From assembly GCA_039545355.1 (NCBI GenBank), contig BCJJ01000019.1, positions 184,076-248,075 of the forward strand: a DNA stretch of 64,000 nucleotides, given 5' to 3'. Source of the stretch: Trichosporon coremiiforme. Lineage: Eukaryota > Basidiomycota > Tremellomycetes > Trichosporonales > Trichosporonaceae. A program made the position numbers and the translations under genes. Each line of letters starts with the position of its first letter. The first letter of the stretch is position 1. This document shows positions 44,209 to 55,777 of the stretch, piece after piece. The notes beneath the pieces are model-generated. The model saw only the letters and a list, made by a program, of their open reading frames with translations, did not search any database and was not told the DNA's origin.

Positions 44209-47200
44209 ATGGACGTGAGTACCGACGTCTCTTGGGCCTTAGTTCTTCAAGTTCGCGCATCGCAATCGAGCTCCCCGAAATTTTGGGAGTCGATGATGTC
44301 TTTGGAGTACTGGGCCGAGAGATCTGCGCTTTCAGAGCAATGTTCGCTGATAGTCGACAGCCCGCTTACGTCCAACAACTTCACCAGCTGCTCGAGGCCA
44401 CGATCGCGCCCGACACGAACGTGATCAAGCAGGTGAGTCCACCCGAGCTCCGGAGCAGCTAGCTGACAATTAGGCCACGACGCAGCTTAACACTACTTTC
44501 TACAAGAACGCCAACTGTATTCCTGCCCTTTATGAGATTGCCGCTACGAGCCCCAACCAGGCTGTGAGTAGCTCTTCAGGTCTGGGAAGTCCAGAATCGC
44601 TCGCCACCGCGGACCTTGCGATGGGTGGCCCGAGTTCTGAACTCCCTGATGTGGCTCGAACCGAAGCTGACTTTCCATCAGATCCGCCAGCTTGCCTCTG
44701 TCGAGCTGAGGAAACGTGTCTCTAGCGGAGACGGCAAGCTCTGGAAGAAGACCCCGGAGCCTGTCCGCCTGCAGATTAAGCAGAACATCCTCCAGCGTCT
44801 CACTCAGGAGAATGCGTAAGTCTTCATGGCCTTGATTGGACGATGTGGCGCTCGGACGCCTCTCGACTGCCAGGGCCACTGAAATTTCTTGCAACCTCGC
44901 TAACCCTTCAGCTCCATCGTCCGCCACGCTCTTGCCCGTGCTGTCTCTGCGATTGCCGACCTTGAGCTTACTGTTAACCCCCCTCAATGGCCTGACCTTA
45001 TGCCCGGCCTCTACGCCGCGGCCGGATCATCAGAGGTCACTCATCGCGAGTCTGCCATCTACGTTCTCTTCTCTCTTCTTGACACTGTCGTCGACACCTT
45101 CGAGGCCCACCTCAAGAACCTCTTCGAGCTCTTTTCAAGGAGTCTCATGGACCCCGAGTCCGCTGAGGTCCGCATGACCACCCTCCGTGCCCTTGCCAAG
45201 GTCGCCGAGTACATTGGTGTCGATGACAAGCACGACATCAAGGCCTTCCAGGAGCTCATCGTTCCTATGCTCAAGGTCCTCGAGAAGGCTATTGCCGACG
45301 ACGACGATGAGGGTGTCAAGCACGGCTATGACGTCTTCGAGACTCTCCTCATCCTTGACACCCCTCTTGTCTCCAAGCACGTCGGTGAGCTCGTTCAGTT
45401 CTTCCTCGGCGCTGCCGCCAACCGCGACGTCGACGAGTCCATGCGATGCGGTGCTCTCAACGTCCTTGCCTGGATCATCCGTTACAAGAAGTCCAAGGTC
45501 CAGGCTCTCGGCCTCGCTAAGCCCATCGTTGAGGGTCTCCTTCCCATCGGTTGCGAGGAGGACCCCGAGGACATTGACGAGGACTCGCCCTCGCGTCTCG
45601 CCTTCCGCTGCCTCGACGCTCTCTCGCAGGCCCTCCCTCCCCAGCAGGTTTTCCCTGTGCTCTCGCAGCAGCTCCAGACTTACATGTCTTCTGCCGACCC
45701 CAGCCACCGCAAGGCTGCTCTGATGGCCTTCGGTGTCTCTGTTGAGGGATGCTCCGAGTACATCCGCCCCCACGTTGACTCCCTCTGGTCCGTCATTGAG
45801 GGCGGTCTCCGTGACGAGCACGTCGTTGTCCGCAAGGCCGCCTGTATCGCTCTCGGCTGCCTCTGCGAGTGGCTCTCTGAGGAGTGCGCCACCCGCCACG
45901 CCGTCATCGTTCCCATCCTCTTCGACCTCATTGTCGACCCCGCCACTCAGAAGAACGCGTGCACCTGCCTTGACTCGTACCTTGAGATTCTCGGTGACGA
46001 CATCGTCAACTACCTTCCTCTCCTCATGGAGCGTCTTCTCATCCTCCTTGAGAACGGCCCCGTCCCGGTCAAGATTACTGTCACCGGTGCTATCGGCTCC
46101 GCTGCTCACGCTGCTAAGGACAAGTTCCGCCCTTACTTCGACCAGACCATCACTCGCCTTGTCCAGTTCGTCACCCTCCAGGGCAGCGACGAGGAGAGCG
46201 ACCTCCGCGGTGTCGCTACCGACACCATCGGCACTGTCGCCGAGGCTGTTGGCTCTGAGATGTTCCGTCCCTACTTCCGTGACATGATGAAGGCTGCCTT
46301 CGAGGCCCTTACCATGGATAACACTCGTCTCCGCGAGTCGTCGTTCATCTTCTTCGGTGTCATGGCCCAGGTCTTCGAGGGCGAGTTCGCCGAGTACCTC
46401 CCCACCTGTGTCCCCGCTCTCGTTGCCTCGTGCCAGCAGAGCGAGTCGTCTGACGACTTCGTCGACGAGGGCGAGGCTAACGGTGCCACCGCTCGCCAGG
46501 CCGCCGAGGCTTTCGCCTCTGGCGTTGGTGCTTCCCAGATCGCCGACGAGGAGGAGGAGATTGATGAGACCGACCTTGACGCTCTTGAGGCCATGTTCGC
46601 CCGAGTCAACTCTGCCGTCGCCATCGAGAAGGAGGTTGCCGCTGACACCATCGGTGAGCTCTTCAACGCCACCAAGTCGGCCTTCCTTCCCTACGTTGAG
46701 GAGACGATGCAGGTCCTCATCGACCTCCTTGACCACTACTACGAGGGTATTCGCAAGGCCGCCGTCGGTGCTCTCTTCCAGTACATCAAGACCTTCTACG
46801 AGCTCTCCACCCCCCAGGAGTGGGTTCCTGGAGCCCAGGTCAAGGTCCCCTTCCACGCCGACGTCAAGAAGCTCGTTGACCATGTCCTTCCCCACATCAT
46901 CAACGCCTGGAAGACTGAGGATGACAAGTGCGTATCTCTCCCCCTATCCACCCTTCATCTCCAAATGATGATAAACTTTACTCAGCTCACTTCGAGCCCA
47001 ATGGGCCTTGAGACTACTTTTTTTCCAACGTATCTGACACCTTCACACACTCTTCACTGTCTTTGGTAACATCGCTAACCAATAACAGGTCTGTCGTCAT
47101 TCTTCTCTGCTCTGAGCTTGCCGACACCATGAACAAGTGCGGTCCCGCTCTCGTTGAGGGCCACCTCGACGACATTGCCACTCTCGCCATCGAGATCCTC

Positions 47201-48010
47201 GAGAAGAAGTCGCTCTGCCAGCAGGACCCCGACGGAGATGACGAGGGTGCCGCTGACGCTGACTCTTCCGAGTACGAGTCGGCCCTCATCTCGAACGCCG
47301 CCGACGTCTTCGGTGCTATGTCCACTGTCCTCGGCCCCGACTTCGCCCAGGCTTTCGGCCAGGTCCTCCCCCTCCTTGCCAACTACACCCAGCCCAAGCG
47401 CATCTCCTCTGAGCGCTCGATGGCCGTTGGCTCGCTCGGTGAGATCATCGTCGGCCTTAAGGGCGGCGTCACCCAGTTCACTCAGCCTCTGCTCGAGATC
47501 ATCTCGCGTGGTCTGAACGACGAGGAGCCGGACGTCCGCTCTAACTCTGCCTTCGCCGCTGGTGTCCTCATCCAGAACTCTGAGCAGGACCTCAGCCCGC
47601 ACTTCCCCGCTCTCCTTGGTGTCCTCAATCAGTTCTTCCAGGCCCCCGAGCACTCGGCCCCTGCTGTCTACAACGCCCGTGACAACGCAGCCGGTGCCCT
47701 CGCCCGCATGATCAACAAGAACGCTGGTGCCCTTCCCCTTGACCAGGTCGTCGGCCTCCTCGCCTCGGTCATGCCCCTTCAGTTCGACCCCCTCGAGAAC
47801 CGCGCCGTCTACTCGGCCATCTTCACTCTCTTCCGCTCGAACCCCGCCGTTCTTGAGCCCCACCTTGAGCGTCTCCTCCAGGCCTTCGCCTACAACCTCA
47901 GCGCCGAACACGAGGACGACACGACCGAGGAGACCCGCCAGGAGCTCCGCGCTCTTGTCGACCACCTCAAGCAGACGATCCCGGACAAGGTCGCCGCTGT
48001 CGGTCTCTAA
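44209..48010 (+). CDS. KAP123: Karyopherin beta Kap123 / importin-4
   Basis: An import receptor for ribosomal proteins and histones that shuttles through nuclear pores with Ran. Exons: 44209-44214, 44361-44432, 44474-44563, 44682-44815, 44912-46927, 47089-48010; 3240 nt, 1079 aa, in the range of yeast Kap123 (1113). The importin-beta N-terminal segment is present (ASVELRKRVSSGDGKLWKK), followed by HEAT repeats throughout, with helical pairs such as SAEVRMTTLRALAKVAEYIG and RHAVIVPILFDLIVDP. An acidic loop (DEEEEIDETDLDALE) interrupts the solenoid near residue 680. Exon 1 encodes only Met-Asp; the next exon begins PAYVQQLHQLLEATI, which matches the family's N-terminal helix, so this two-codon exon is needed. 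Very strong G/C-ending codon bias, giving long antisense open frames, marks high expression. Confidence 0.95.
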
Positions 48011-51000
48011 AAAGCCTCGGAGGACTTATGACATCTCCATCTCAAGGCGTGCTGTTGTGATTTCATTATTAGTTTCCCCCTTCCCTTCCCTCACATTTCC
48101 TCATCCCCTCATCCTTCCAATATCTGGCATCAAGCACAAATCCGCATCTAAATCCCCCAGTGTTCCCCTGCATATGCTGCGGGTCCGTTAATCTCAGTTA
48201 ACTGTCAAAACATGTCTGGGGAATCTTTTGACAGATATTGTGTGAATATATACAATAATACCCCTCCCTCCCATAACCCGTCCATAGTTTTCTCAATCAC
48301 ATGTAGACGTGCATTTATTCTCGACGACGTTTAATGATTCTCGTAATGATCCGTGGCCGGGCGGAACGCGGAGCAGAACTTCAAGCAGTGACCGCCGGTC
48401 GAGTCGCCATACGCCTCCGGCTTCCGTAAGGACGATACTCCGAGTGCAGGGCAAGGGCATCGTCGTGGGAACTCGCCCGAGTCCCTCGTCATCAGAAGGG
48501 TGGTGAAGTCGAAAGAAGTTAGTAGTTGAGAGCGGTGAGTATTTATCGTGCCTTCCGCGCTTCGGCGGGAATTGGAGTAACGAGAGGCGTCCGGCAAGTA
48601 CAACACTCCGAGCGGCGAGGGACGAACGTTCTTCCCAGAAGTTGTCCAAGCTTTATGTTCTCAGATATTCGGCAGAAGTTTATGCAGGTCGAAATACAAA
48701 GTCAGTGGTTAGTAGCATGTGAGTGTCGCTGGCGGCTTCGGCGCCTCGCGAACCTTGGCCGAAACAGGAACTGCGCCTCTGCACTCGGAGCACGGCTCGC
48801 CTATCGCTCGGTTCTCGGGGGTCGGGGCGGCGTGACGGCGCGCGGCTCCCAGGGCCATCGCCTGTGGAGGGCGCCTCGGCGCCGGGGAGTCGGGGCACCA
48901 CGGCGGTCTCGGTGTTTGGTACGGCGGCGCCGGCCCCTGAACCTTGTCAGCGCCCCCGTTCTTTCTTCACTGAGTCCCAACCAGGCCCGCCTTGGTCAGG
49001 TCCAAACCGAACGCCTTTGCTGACGCCTTCGGCCCAGACACGATCAAAGAACGCCGCCCCTCAGCCCAAAGCAGCCAGCTCAGACATATGAGCGTGTCTG
49101 ACCGCGTGTGCTTGCGAGGGTGAGATCCCAGATCTAGCTGCGGCAACTCACAGGCCAACCGATCGCTGCATGGGGCCCTATGTCTGAACACTCCCCGAAT
49201 GCGACGTTTGGGTTCCTAGTTTATATTGCGGGCGCGTCCTGCGTGTCCTCCTGGTAACAATTGCTGGCGTTCCGCTCCAGGTTTTCCTGGGTCAGTGTTT
49301 CCTGGGTGAGTTTCGGTCTGAGGTTAGGATGACCTGCCCAGAGCTGGCCGGCTGGGTCAGTGAAGGGCAAGCAATGGGCTGAGAGACTGTCTCTCCGAAT
49401 TCCAGGGCTGCTCCTGCGCCCTTGACGCCTCCTTCTTGCGCCTCGACGCCTTGTGCTGTGGGCTGGCCAGTGGGTGCATTGTTGGCGCTGTGGCGTCAGC
49501 ATGTCTGACAATTCTCTGTCTTACCCAACACAGAATCGTCGTGAGTGCGAAAAATGCCTCATGTTGAAGCACGTAACACTCGGTGACACCCAGCCACGAC
49601 GCAAGCCACCGCTGGTGACAACGGTGAGACGACGGTGACAACACTGTGATCGCTGGGTGCTGCGCCACGTCTCCCTCTTCTGCGCCACTGACGCCCCCGC
49701 AGGTGCAGGCGCTGGCGACGAAGGCCCAAGGCCCGGAATCACAGGCATATTCTGCGTTTTGGTCACAAAGGTGGGCCACATTCGTGATCGCGCAAACCTT
49801 GTTGCCAGCCGTGCGGAACTCGCCAACGGTGAGGCGCCGCGGCACCACGTCTCGGCCGTTACCCCATATCCCAAGAGAAGCTGTGGGCCAATGGCTACGC
49901 CACCTCATGACTCTCGCGGAGTGTATCGCCTGTAAGGGGCCGGAACTAGCGGTGGAGCTGCTATTTCCACGCCCTGCCTTCCCTTCCTGCTCAACTTCGA
50001 TTCGAATCGAGCCCTGCCCTGTGTCCTGATACTCCTGGCAGCGTGCCTCCCCGTAGCGGTACCTTCGTGATGGACAGGGGCGATCGCATTGACATAGTAC
50101 GCATTGAGTAGTTCTGCGGTGAGCAAGTGGGGAGCTGGGGAAGGAGTTAGACTGCCCTGCCCCGCAGAGAGCAGATGCCTGCCTCGCCACGAGCTTCCAC
50201 ATGGCATGAAGGCGTGATCTAGTAGGGTCCTAGGGATGCGTGCGGATAGCCTGTAGGAGCCATCCACCCATGTATGTGCATGTGCGTGGGCATGCATGCC
50301 CTTGTTCGGAGAGTTAGCTGCCCAGCTGGGCACTGGGCGGGGAAAGCGCCCACTATTCCCCCATGTTCAGCACCCATACGTCCGCTAGCGGGGGACGGAG
50401 AATGAAGGATGTGCGGATTGCGGAGAAAGGTAGCTCAGAAGGACGTTCGGCGCTAAGATCCTACGGTCCTTGCCTAGTATGCTTTGCTAGTTGCGGGAGC
50501 GGCGAGTAGTGCTGACGATCTTTTCCGCTTGCCTGGACGGAGAATAGCTCGACTTACCGCGGGGCGGGGAAGCATTCTCCGCTTTCTTGGGCCCGGGGCA
50601 GTGCATGCGTCGGCCACTCCGAGAGGACGATTAGTCCACCGTATGCACCAAAATGCGGGCTGAATGGGCGAGCAGGTACGAGAAGGGTACACTGGGTGAA
50701 TCACTGTGAGTCAGCGGTGTGATGTGGGTGATCGGGAGATCGGAGGGCGACATGAACTGCAGGCGGCGCGATCGGAGCTAAATGCGACAAAAGAAATCAG
50801 CCATGGTCCTGGGGCGCAGAGGCACGCGTGCACAATGTGCAGAAGATATCTCGCTGCACGTCAGTATATGCAAGAAAGGGTGAGAGTGGTACCTGTGCAA
50901 GCCCGTTCCTAACGGACGACGGGATGTCCGTTGTCTGCAGAAACAAAGCATCCGATCAACCCGGCATTCGAAAGTCTTACGAATTACTCAGTCCCACCCA

Positions 51001-54000
51001 GCGATCCGTACTCGCTTGCTGGGGCGGCGGGGCTGTTGGACCTGCTGGAGAAGCGAGCGCTGGGACCGCGCTGCAGCTGTAAGCATAAGCGTGCCTAGCC
51101 CTAGGACAGGTACGACGCAGGCACACGCCCCACGGCCCGTAGCGCGTGGGCCTTGGGCTCTCGAGGCCTTGGGTGCGGGGAATTGTCCGAGACTGATTCT
51201 GGCGACGGATGCTGCGTCAAGTCGATAGGCTGAGCGTCCATGTCGTGATCGCGGGGGATAGAGAGGAGGTGTGCATGAAAGGGAGCAGTCACCATGCCTT
51301 GCGGAGGAGCCGCCGGCATATGCAGGGAAGGCGAGCCTCATGCGACCCGGAGGCAGAAGTCCGTCCCAGCCCAGAGATACAGTTCAGCAGCCTCGTAGTC
51401 TCCGAGCAGAGCTCTCTTCTGAATTCGCAACTGAAGCGCTGGATAATCTCTGGTAAACTTAGTCGGTATGAGGAACACACACCCGAGCACCGAGTCCCCA
51501 CCCCGAACCCGTCCCCGGGCTCGGGGGCGGAAAGGCAATGCTGCGGCGTCCGCCCCGAGGCTCGTCTTTCCCCTTCGGACGGCTGCGGCCTAGCCGCCGA
51601 GCACATCCACGGGACTTGGATGGCCTGCGCTCTCTAGCGAGGCCGCGTGATCCGTGATCCGTGAATCCGTCTGTGAGCCATCGACCGCGTGCACCGTGTG
51701 CTCCCAAGTGCTGAGAGCTGTGCATGCCACAATGCAAGGGAACACCTTGCGTACCGCGGAGATGAGATGGTGGCGTGCACGCACGACGCCAGTTATGCAC
51801 CACACGCTCACGCGCTCGACTCTGAGACACAAGTTCTCAGCGGCGCCAGGATGCCCAAGGACGGGGGCGCACGCGGGTCTGGGGACTGCGGCAGGGCCGC
51901 GGGGCGCGCGGCGGCAGGCTGTCGGTCCGAGCGCCGCGTGCACGTGAATGTCTCCTGCAGGACGCCAGATGAAGTGACACAGAAATTCCTCAGCTCAAAC
52001 CTGAGGAGAAAATCGAGAGAACCTGAATGTTGCCCTGAGAACCTGAAGACTATTCAGCATGCATGAGCTTGAACATTGAGGGCACGAGAACACCAGAGGG
52101 GGCACTACGTCCGCCCCACGCATCCCACAGCTGTCACTCTAGGATGTGTGCTTTGGGCCTGCAACTGCCTGCAACTCGCGAGGTCGCGAGAATGCTTACG
52201 CAATTGCAATCGCAACCGCACCCCGTTCCCACCCATGGAAACACATGTGCAAGAAGGCGGAACGTCGTGACCCAGCAACAATTTAGGGGGGGAGTGGGAA
52301 CTGCGGATCAATGTTTCTCGGCCATGCGCACACACTGCGGCACGGCATGGCGCAGGGGCAGCAGTACCGTGAGGCTGAAGCTGGAGGGACAGGAATGCAA
52401 GTTGCATGGTGCAAAAGTGCACCACATGCTGCACTCCGTTCCACCGTCACACACTCGAACCTCGGCGCCCGATGCATGTAACACTCCGCCTCTGCTGCGA
52501 GCATGCGGTCAGCTGTGGCCGAGCTGCAGCCGAGTCCAACGCGAGTGGAAAAATAGCACTCGCGATTCGAAATTGAAATGAAAGGCGGATTGCGAAACGA
52601 TGCGCGTCCGTTGGGCCAGCGTTATGCTCAAGCGACTCTCGAGGCAGTGGAGCGGCCCAAGACCCAAGGAACCCCTCGAGACACAGTCGGCATCGATCGC
52701 AATGTTGGTTGATCCATCGAGCGGCGCAGAATGTTTTTAGACCAGGCACCAAGAACACGGCCTGCATCGGCGGCTCAGTCAGTCAGACCTGAGGGACCTG
52801 GGGAGGACAGGCTTGTGGCCTGAGGAGTTTCGCTGGGTGAAAGAAAAGGGGAAACGGCGCTTAACCGCCTTAGCGCCAGCGACGATCATTTGTGATGTGT
52901 CTAGCTCGCGATAGCTCGCGTCAATCACCTTAGTGCAGCTCCGGGACAGCGTTCTGTCATGAGCCTTCGCATGCTTCTCACACTCCTGATCTCCTGAGCT
53001 GGGCGCCGTATACATAGTGAGGACAGGAGTACGCAGCCTCCCTTGAGGGCGCCAGCCCCCGTGCCCGTCAGCCCGAGCCCTCAAAGCTGTGAAGCCCCCG
53101 AGAAGGGAGCGGAAAGGAGCTCCACCGCAGCGCGGATGTAGCCAACCTTGTATGCTGGAGCTCGCCGAGGGATGCATGGAGATAGCGAAATGCGCATTGC
53201 GCGTCTTGGCGACGAATCACAGCGGTTTTCAGAGAGTAAGCGCTCGGAGTGAGGTAGACGGAGAGTGAAGGATGGGCGTCCCAGTAAACTATTCGGATCC
53301 CAGGCTCCGATTAGGTTTCGGGACCTCGGCAAAGCAGAACGACATCAAACAGCAACCAGAACTCACAGCAGATCGGGCTGTCCCTGCTCCGGAGACCGTG
53401 CTCCGGTCCGCAGGCAGCAGGCATCGTGCTCAATGTGCTGCATGCACTCGTCAGTTTGGAAATTCACGATTGCTGGTGCAGGAAAAGGGAGGAGGGGAGG
53501 TAGGGCGCGGCGTGCAGTTCGCATGCCTCGTTGCGCGCGTCGACCTGCAATGCAGATACATGCCTCGGTGCCTCGGCGCCTCGGTGCGGCCCATAGTGTC
53601 AATACCTGGCGCTGAATGGTGCTGAAACTCAGTTCTGTCCTGCAGCGGCAACTACAGGGGCAATCCTGCAGGTTTTCTCTCACCCTTGTGTCCTGGGGTC
53701 CTGGAGTGAGTGTCCTGCCGGCAAGTCAGTCCTGGGATACCGACAGAGGAATCACCAGTATTGACCCTACGCCCTTCCGCGCGAACAGCGCAAGCCACAG
53801 ACCTCATTAAGCCCGCAAGGCAACGCCGCAATCCTCAGCGCAAGGTGGTGACTGTCGAAGATTGTCTCGCATGCGGGCCTGAGCCATGCGGCCCGTCAGG
53901 TCTTTGCGACTCAGGCCCGGATCATCGCTCATCAGAGACCAAGAACCCTCGCCCTCGGTGACACACTGTATCACAGGAGTCATGGCAGCCACATTGCGAG

Positions 54001-55777
54001 GCTTCGCAGCTTCTGCGTACGTCGGGTGAGCAACCTCTGCCCACTGCGCGCTGTGAACTATGCGCCGGGTTAAACCTGCTTGTACCCTGCAGGTTGACCA
54101 GTTGCTATCTCGCCCTTGCGGCTACGTCGCTACGCTTCCCCACTACCCCGGCACACCCCGGTCCCCGCCCTGCCCCGTTTGCCCGGAGCTGCCCCGGGAA
54201 GATGCCGCACCGGATCTCCGGATTGAGGTGGTTGCGCTGCCTGCTTCTGTCGGCGGGGGAAGGGCGCTACCGGCAGCCGCTGGACCCGGGAACGGTCCTC
54301 TCCTCTCTCGCATTCACCTCGAAGCATGCACAGCCTGCACTGTCTACCGCTGCCTGCCGCACGCCCAGATTGGCACGGGTGCGGCAGAGGGAAAAGGATG
54401 AAGTCATAGCTGCATTGATGAGCGAGATTCACGCTCCCCGTCCAACGCCCTCCGCGGCACTTGCAACGTCTGGGTTGCGGCCGAGAACGGCCCAGAACGC
54501 TTCGTGCAAACTTCGGCCGTCGGTGTTTCACCTTATCTTGCGCCGTGCCAGCCATGTCAGCTCTGTGCCACTGCCGCTTTCATGCGCTGTACCGCCGGTC
54601 GGGGTTCGCTTTCTGTGTGAAAGCTTGAATTAGCAACGCGAGGCTGGCGCAGGAGTGCGAGTGCGTACAGCAGAGGTCGTATTCCAGAGAACTTGCTCAA
54701 ACCGGTCAGGACGCCAGTGGCAGGCTCCCGTACCGAGTACCCTCGCTGCACTCACCTATGATAACTGCACTGGCGCACTGGCAAGCAATGAACCCGAGCT
54801 GTTGAACTCGCGTTGCTGGAATGTGACTGGATGCGTCGTGCACCGGTTGCGCAGGCGGGAAAGCGGGTTCAAGCATGGACTGCGTGCTCCGGACGGCAGC
54901 TAGTGACCGTCTCTGTCTGCAGTTCAGCGTGCGTGCGAGATTTGTAGTACTGCATCTACGCACGTCCTTACAGCCGCACCCTTCACCCCCGTACCCTGCC
55001 AGATCTCAAATGAGCGACACTCAAAACACTGCGGCCCCGATTGGAAAGGAGCTGCAGGAGCAGAAATAGCTTGTCAGGACGCTTCAGACCGCGTCAGGAA
55101 CTATTTTCGCGATGTTCTTCCATACAGTCCCCGAGTTGCCCCAGCAATGGCCCCAGCAAACACATCCCCGACTACCAAGCCTGACACACTGACGTACACA
55201 AGCTGACACTCATTCCTTCGTTTGTGCTTATCCGCTAGTCTGGCGTCGTACGTTTCCTCCAGGTGCCTGAAGCCTCCGACAAAGTCGCCCTGACACTCTA
55301 CCCATAACGGATCCACAGCAAGGTCGCTTTTCGGCCATTCCTCTGGCTGCGTGGGCTTGTCTATCATCAAGCTTCATTCAACGGCATACCAACGTCAGCA
55401 AATCATATGACAATTAGCAGACGCGGGGGTGGCGGTCACACATCCAAGAGGCTGCAAGAGGCTGCACGCGCTACACGTTTGTGGGAACAGAGACATCTGC
55501 ATGGTACATGCTACAAGACGTATTGCTATGCTACACGGGGGGAGTGGATCTTCAATGGCCGCTGTGGTTATACGTCGGACTTCGACCAACTGAAACTCGC
55601 GTTTATGCAAGCAGGTGTACCTAATCCGCACGAAAACAAACGATTTGAACGGAAATAGTAGGGTGATCACTTGTAACGACGTATCGAGGCCATTGAGAAC
55701 GAAAAAGGAGAACGGACGGAGTAAGGGTAAAAAGGAAAAAGGAAAATATCTAAGCGTCGGTGAAAGGGCCGATCCAA
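48011..55777. other. Gene-poor interval of about 7.8 kb
   Basis: The first ~300 bp are A/T-rich (e.g. AATATATACAATAATA near 48243) and likely contain the KAP123 3' UTR. Beyond that I find no recognisable protein, RNA gene or element. The most notable frame is a 281-codon ATG-initiated ORF on the minus strand (49357-50202), which could be chance. Composition varies, with C/G-rich islands near 48800-48930 and 51850-51950. Confidence 0.5.
49357..50202 (-). CDS. Doubtful orphan ORF, 281 aa
   Basis: A true ATG opens 281 codons without a stop inside otherwise gene-free DNA. The product is Cys/Arg/Ser/Trp-rich, without predicted membrane helices or a motif I recognise. Its codon choice does not show the strong G/C third-position bias of the verified genes here. 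By a rough stop-frequency estimate, one frame of this length may occur by chance in a 64-kb window of this composition. It is listed only so that it can be checked against transcripts. Confidence 0.12.
   Translation of the reverse strand: MWKLVARQASALCGAGQSNSFPSSPLAHRRTTQCVLCQCDRPCPSRRYRYGEARCQEYQDTGQGSIRIEVEQEGKAGRGNSSSTASSGPLQAIHSARVMRWRSHWPTASLGIWGNGRDVVPRRLTVGEFRTAGNKVCAITNVAHLCDQNAEYACDSGPWAFVASACTCGGVSGAEEGDVAQHPAITVLSPSSHRCHQRWLASWLGVTECYVLQHEAFFALTTILCWVRQRIVRHADATAPTMHPLASPQHKASRRKKEASRAQEQPWNSERQSLSPLLALH

Noticed and set aside
45135..46895. 586-codon open frame on the minus strand
   Set aside because: It is antisense to KAP123 and stays open only because of that gene's extreme G/C-ending codon bias; the product is Leu/Val/Asp/Gly-rich shadow sequence.
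55407..55658. 83-aa ATG-initiated plus-strand ORF near the C2H2 3' end
   Set aside because: Short, no motif, no codon bias; likely within the zinc-finger gene's 3' UTR on the opposite strand.
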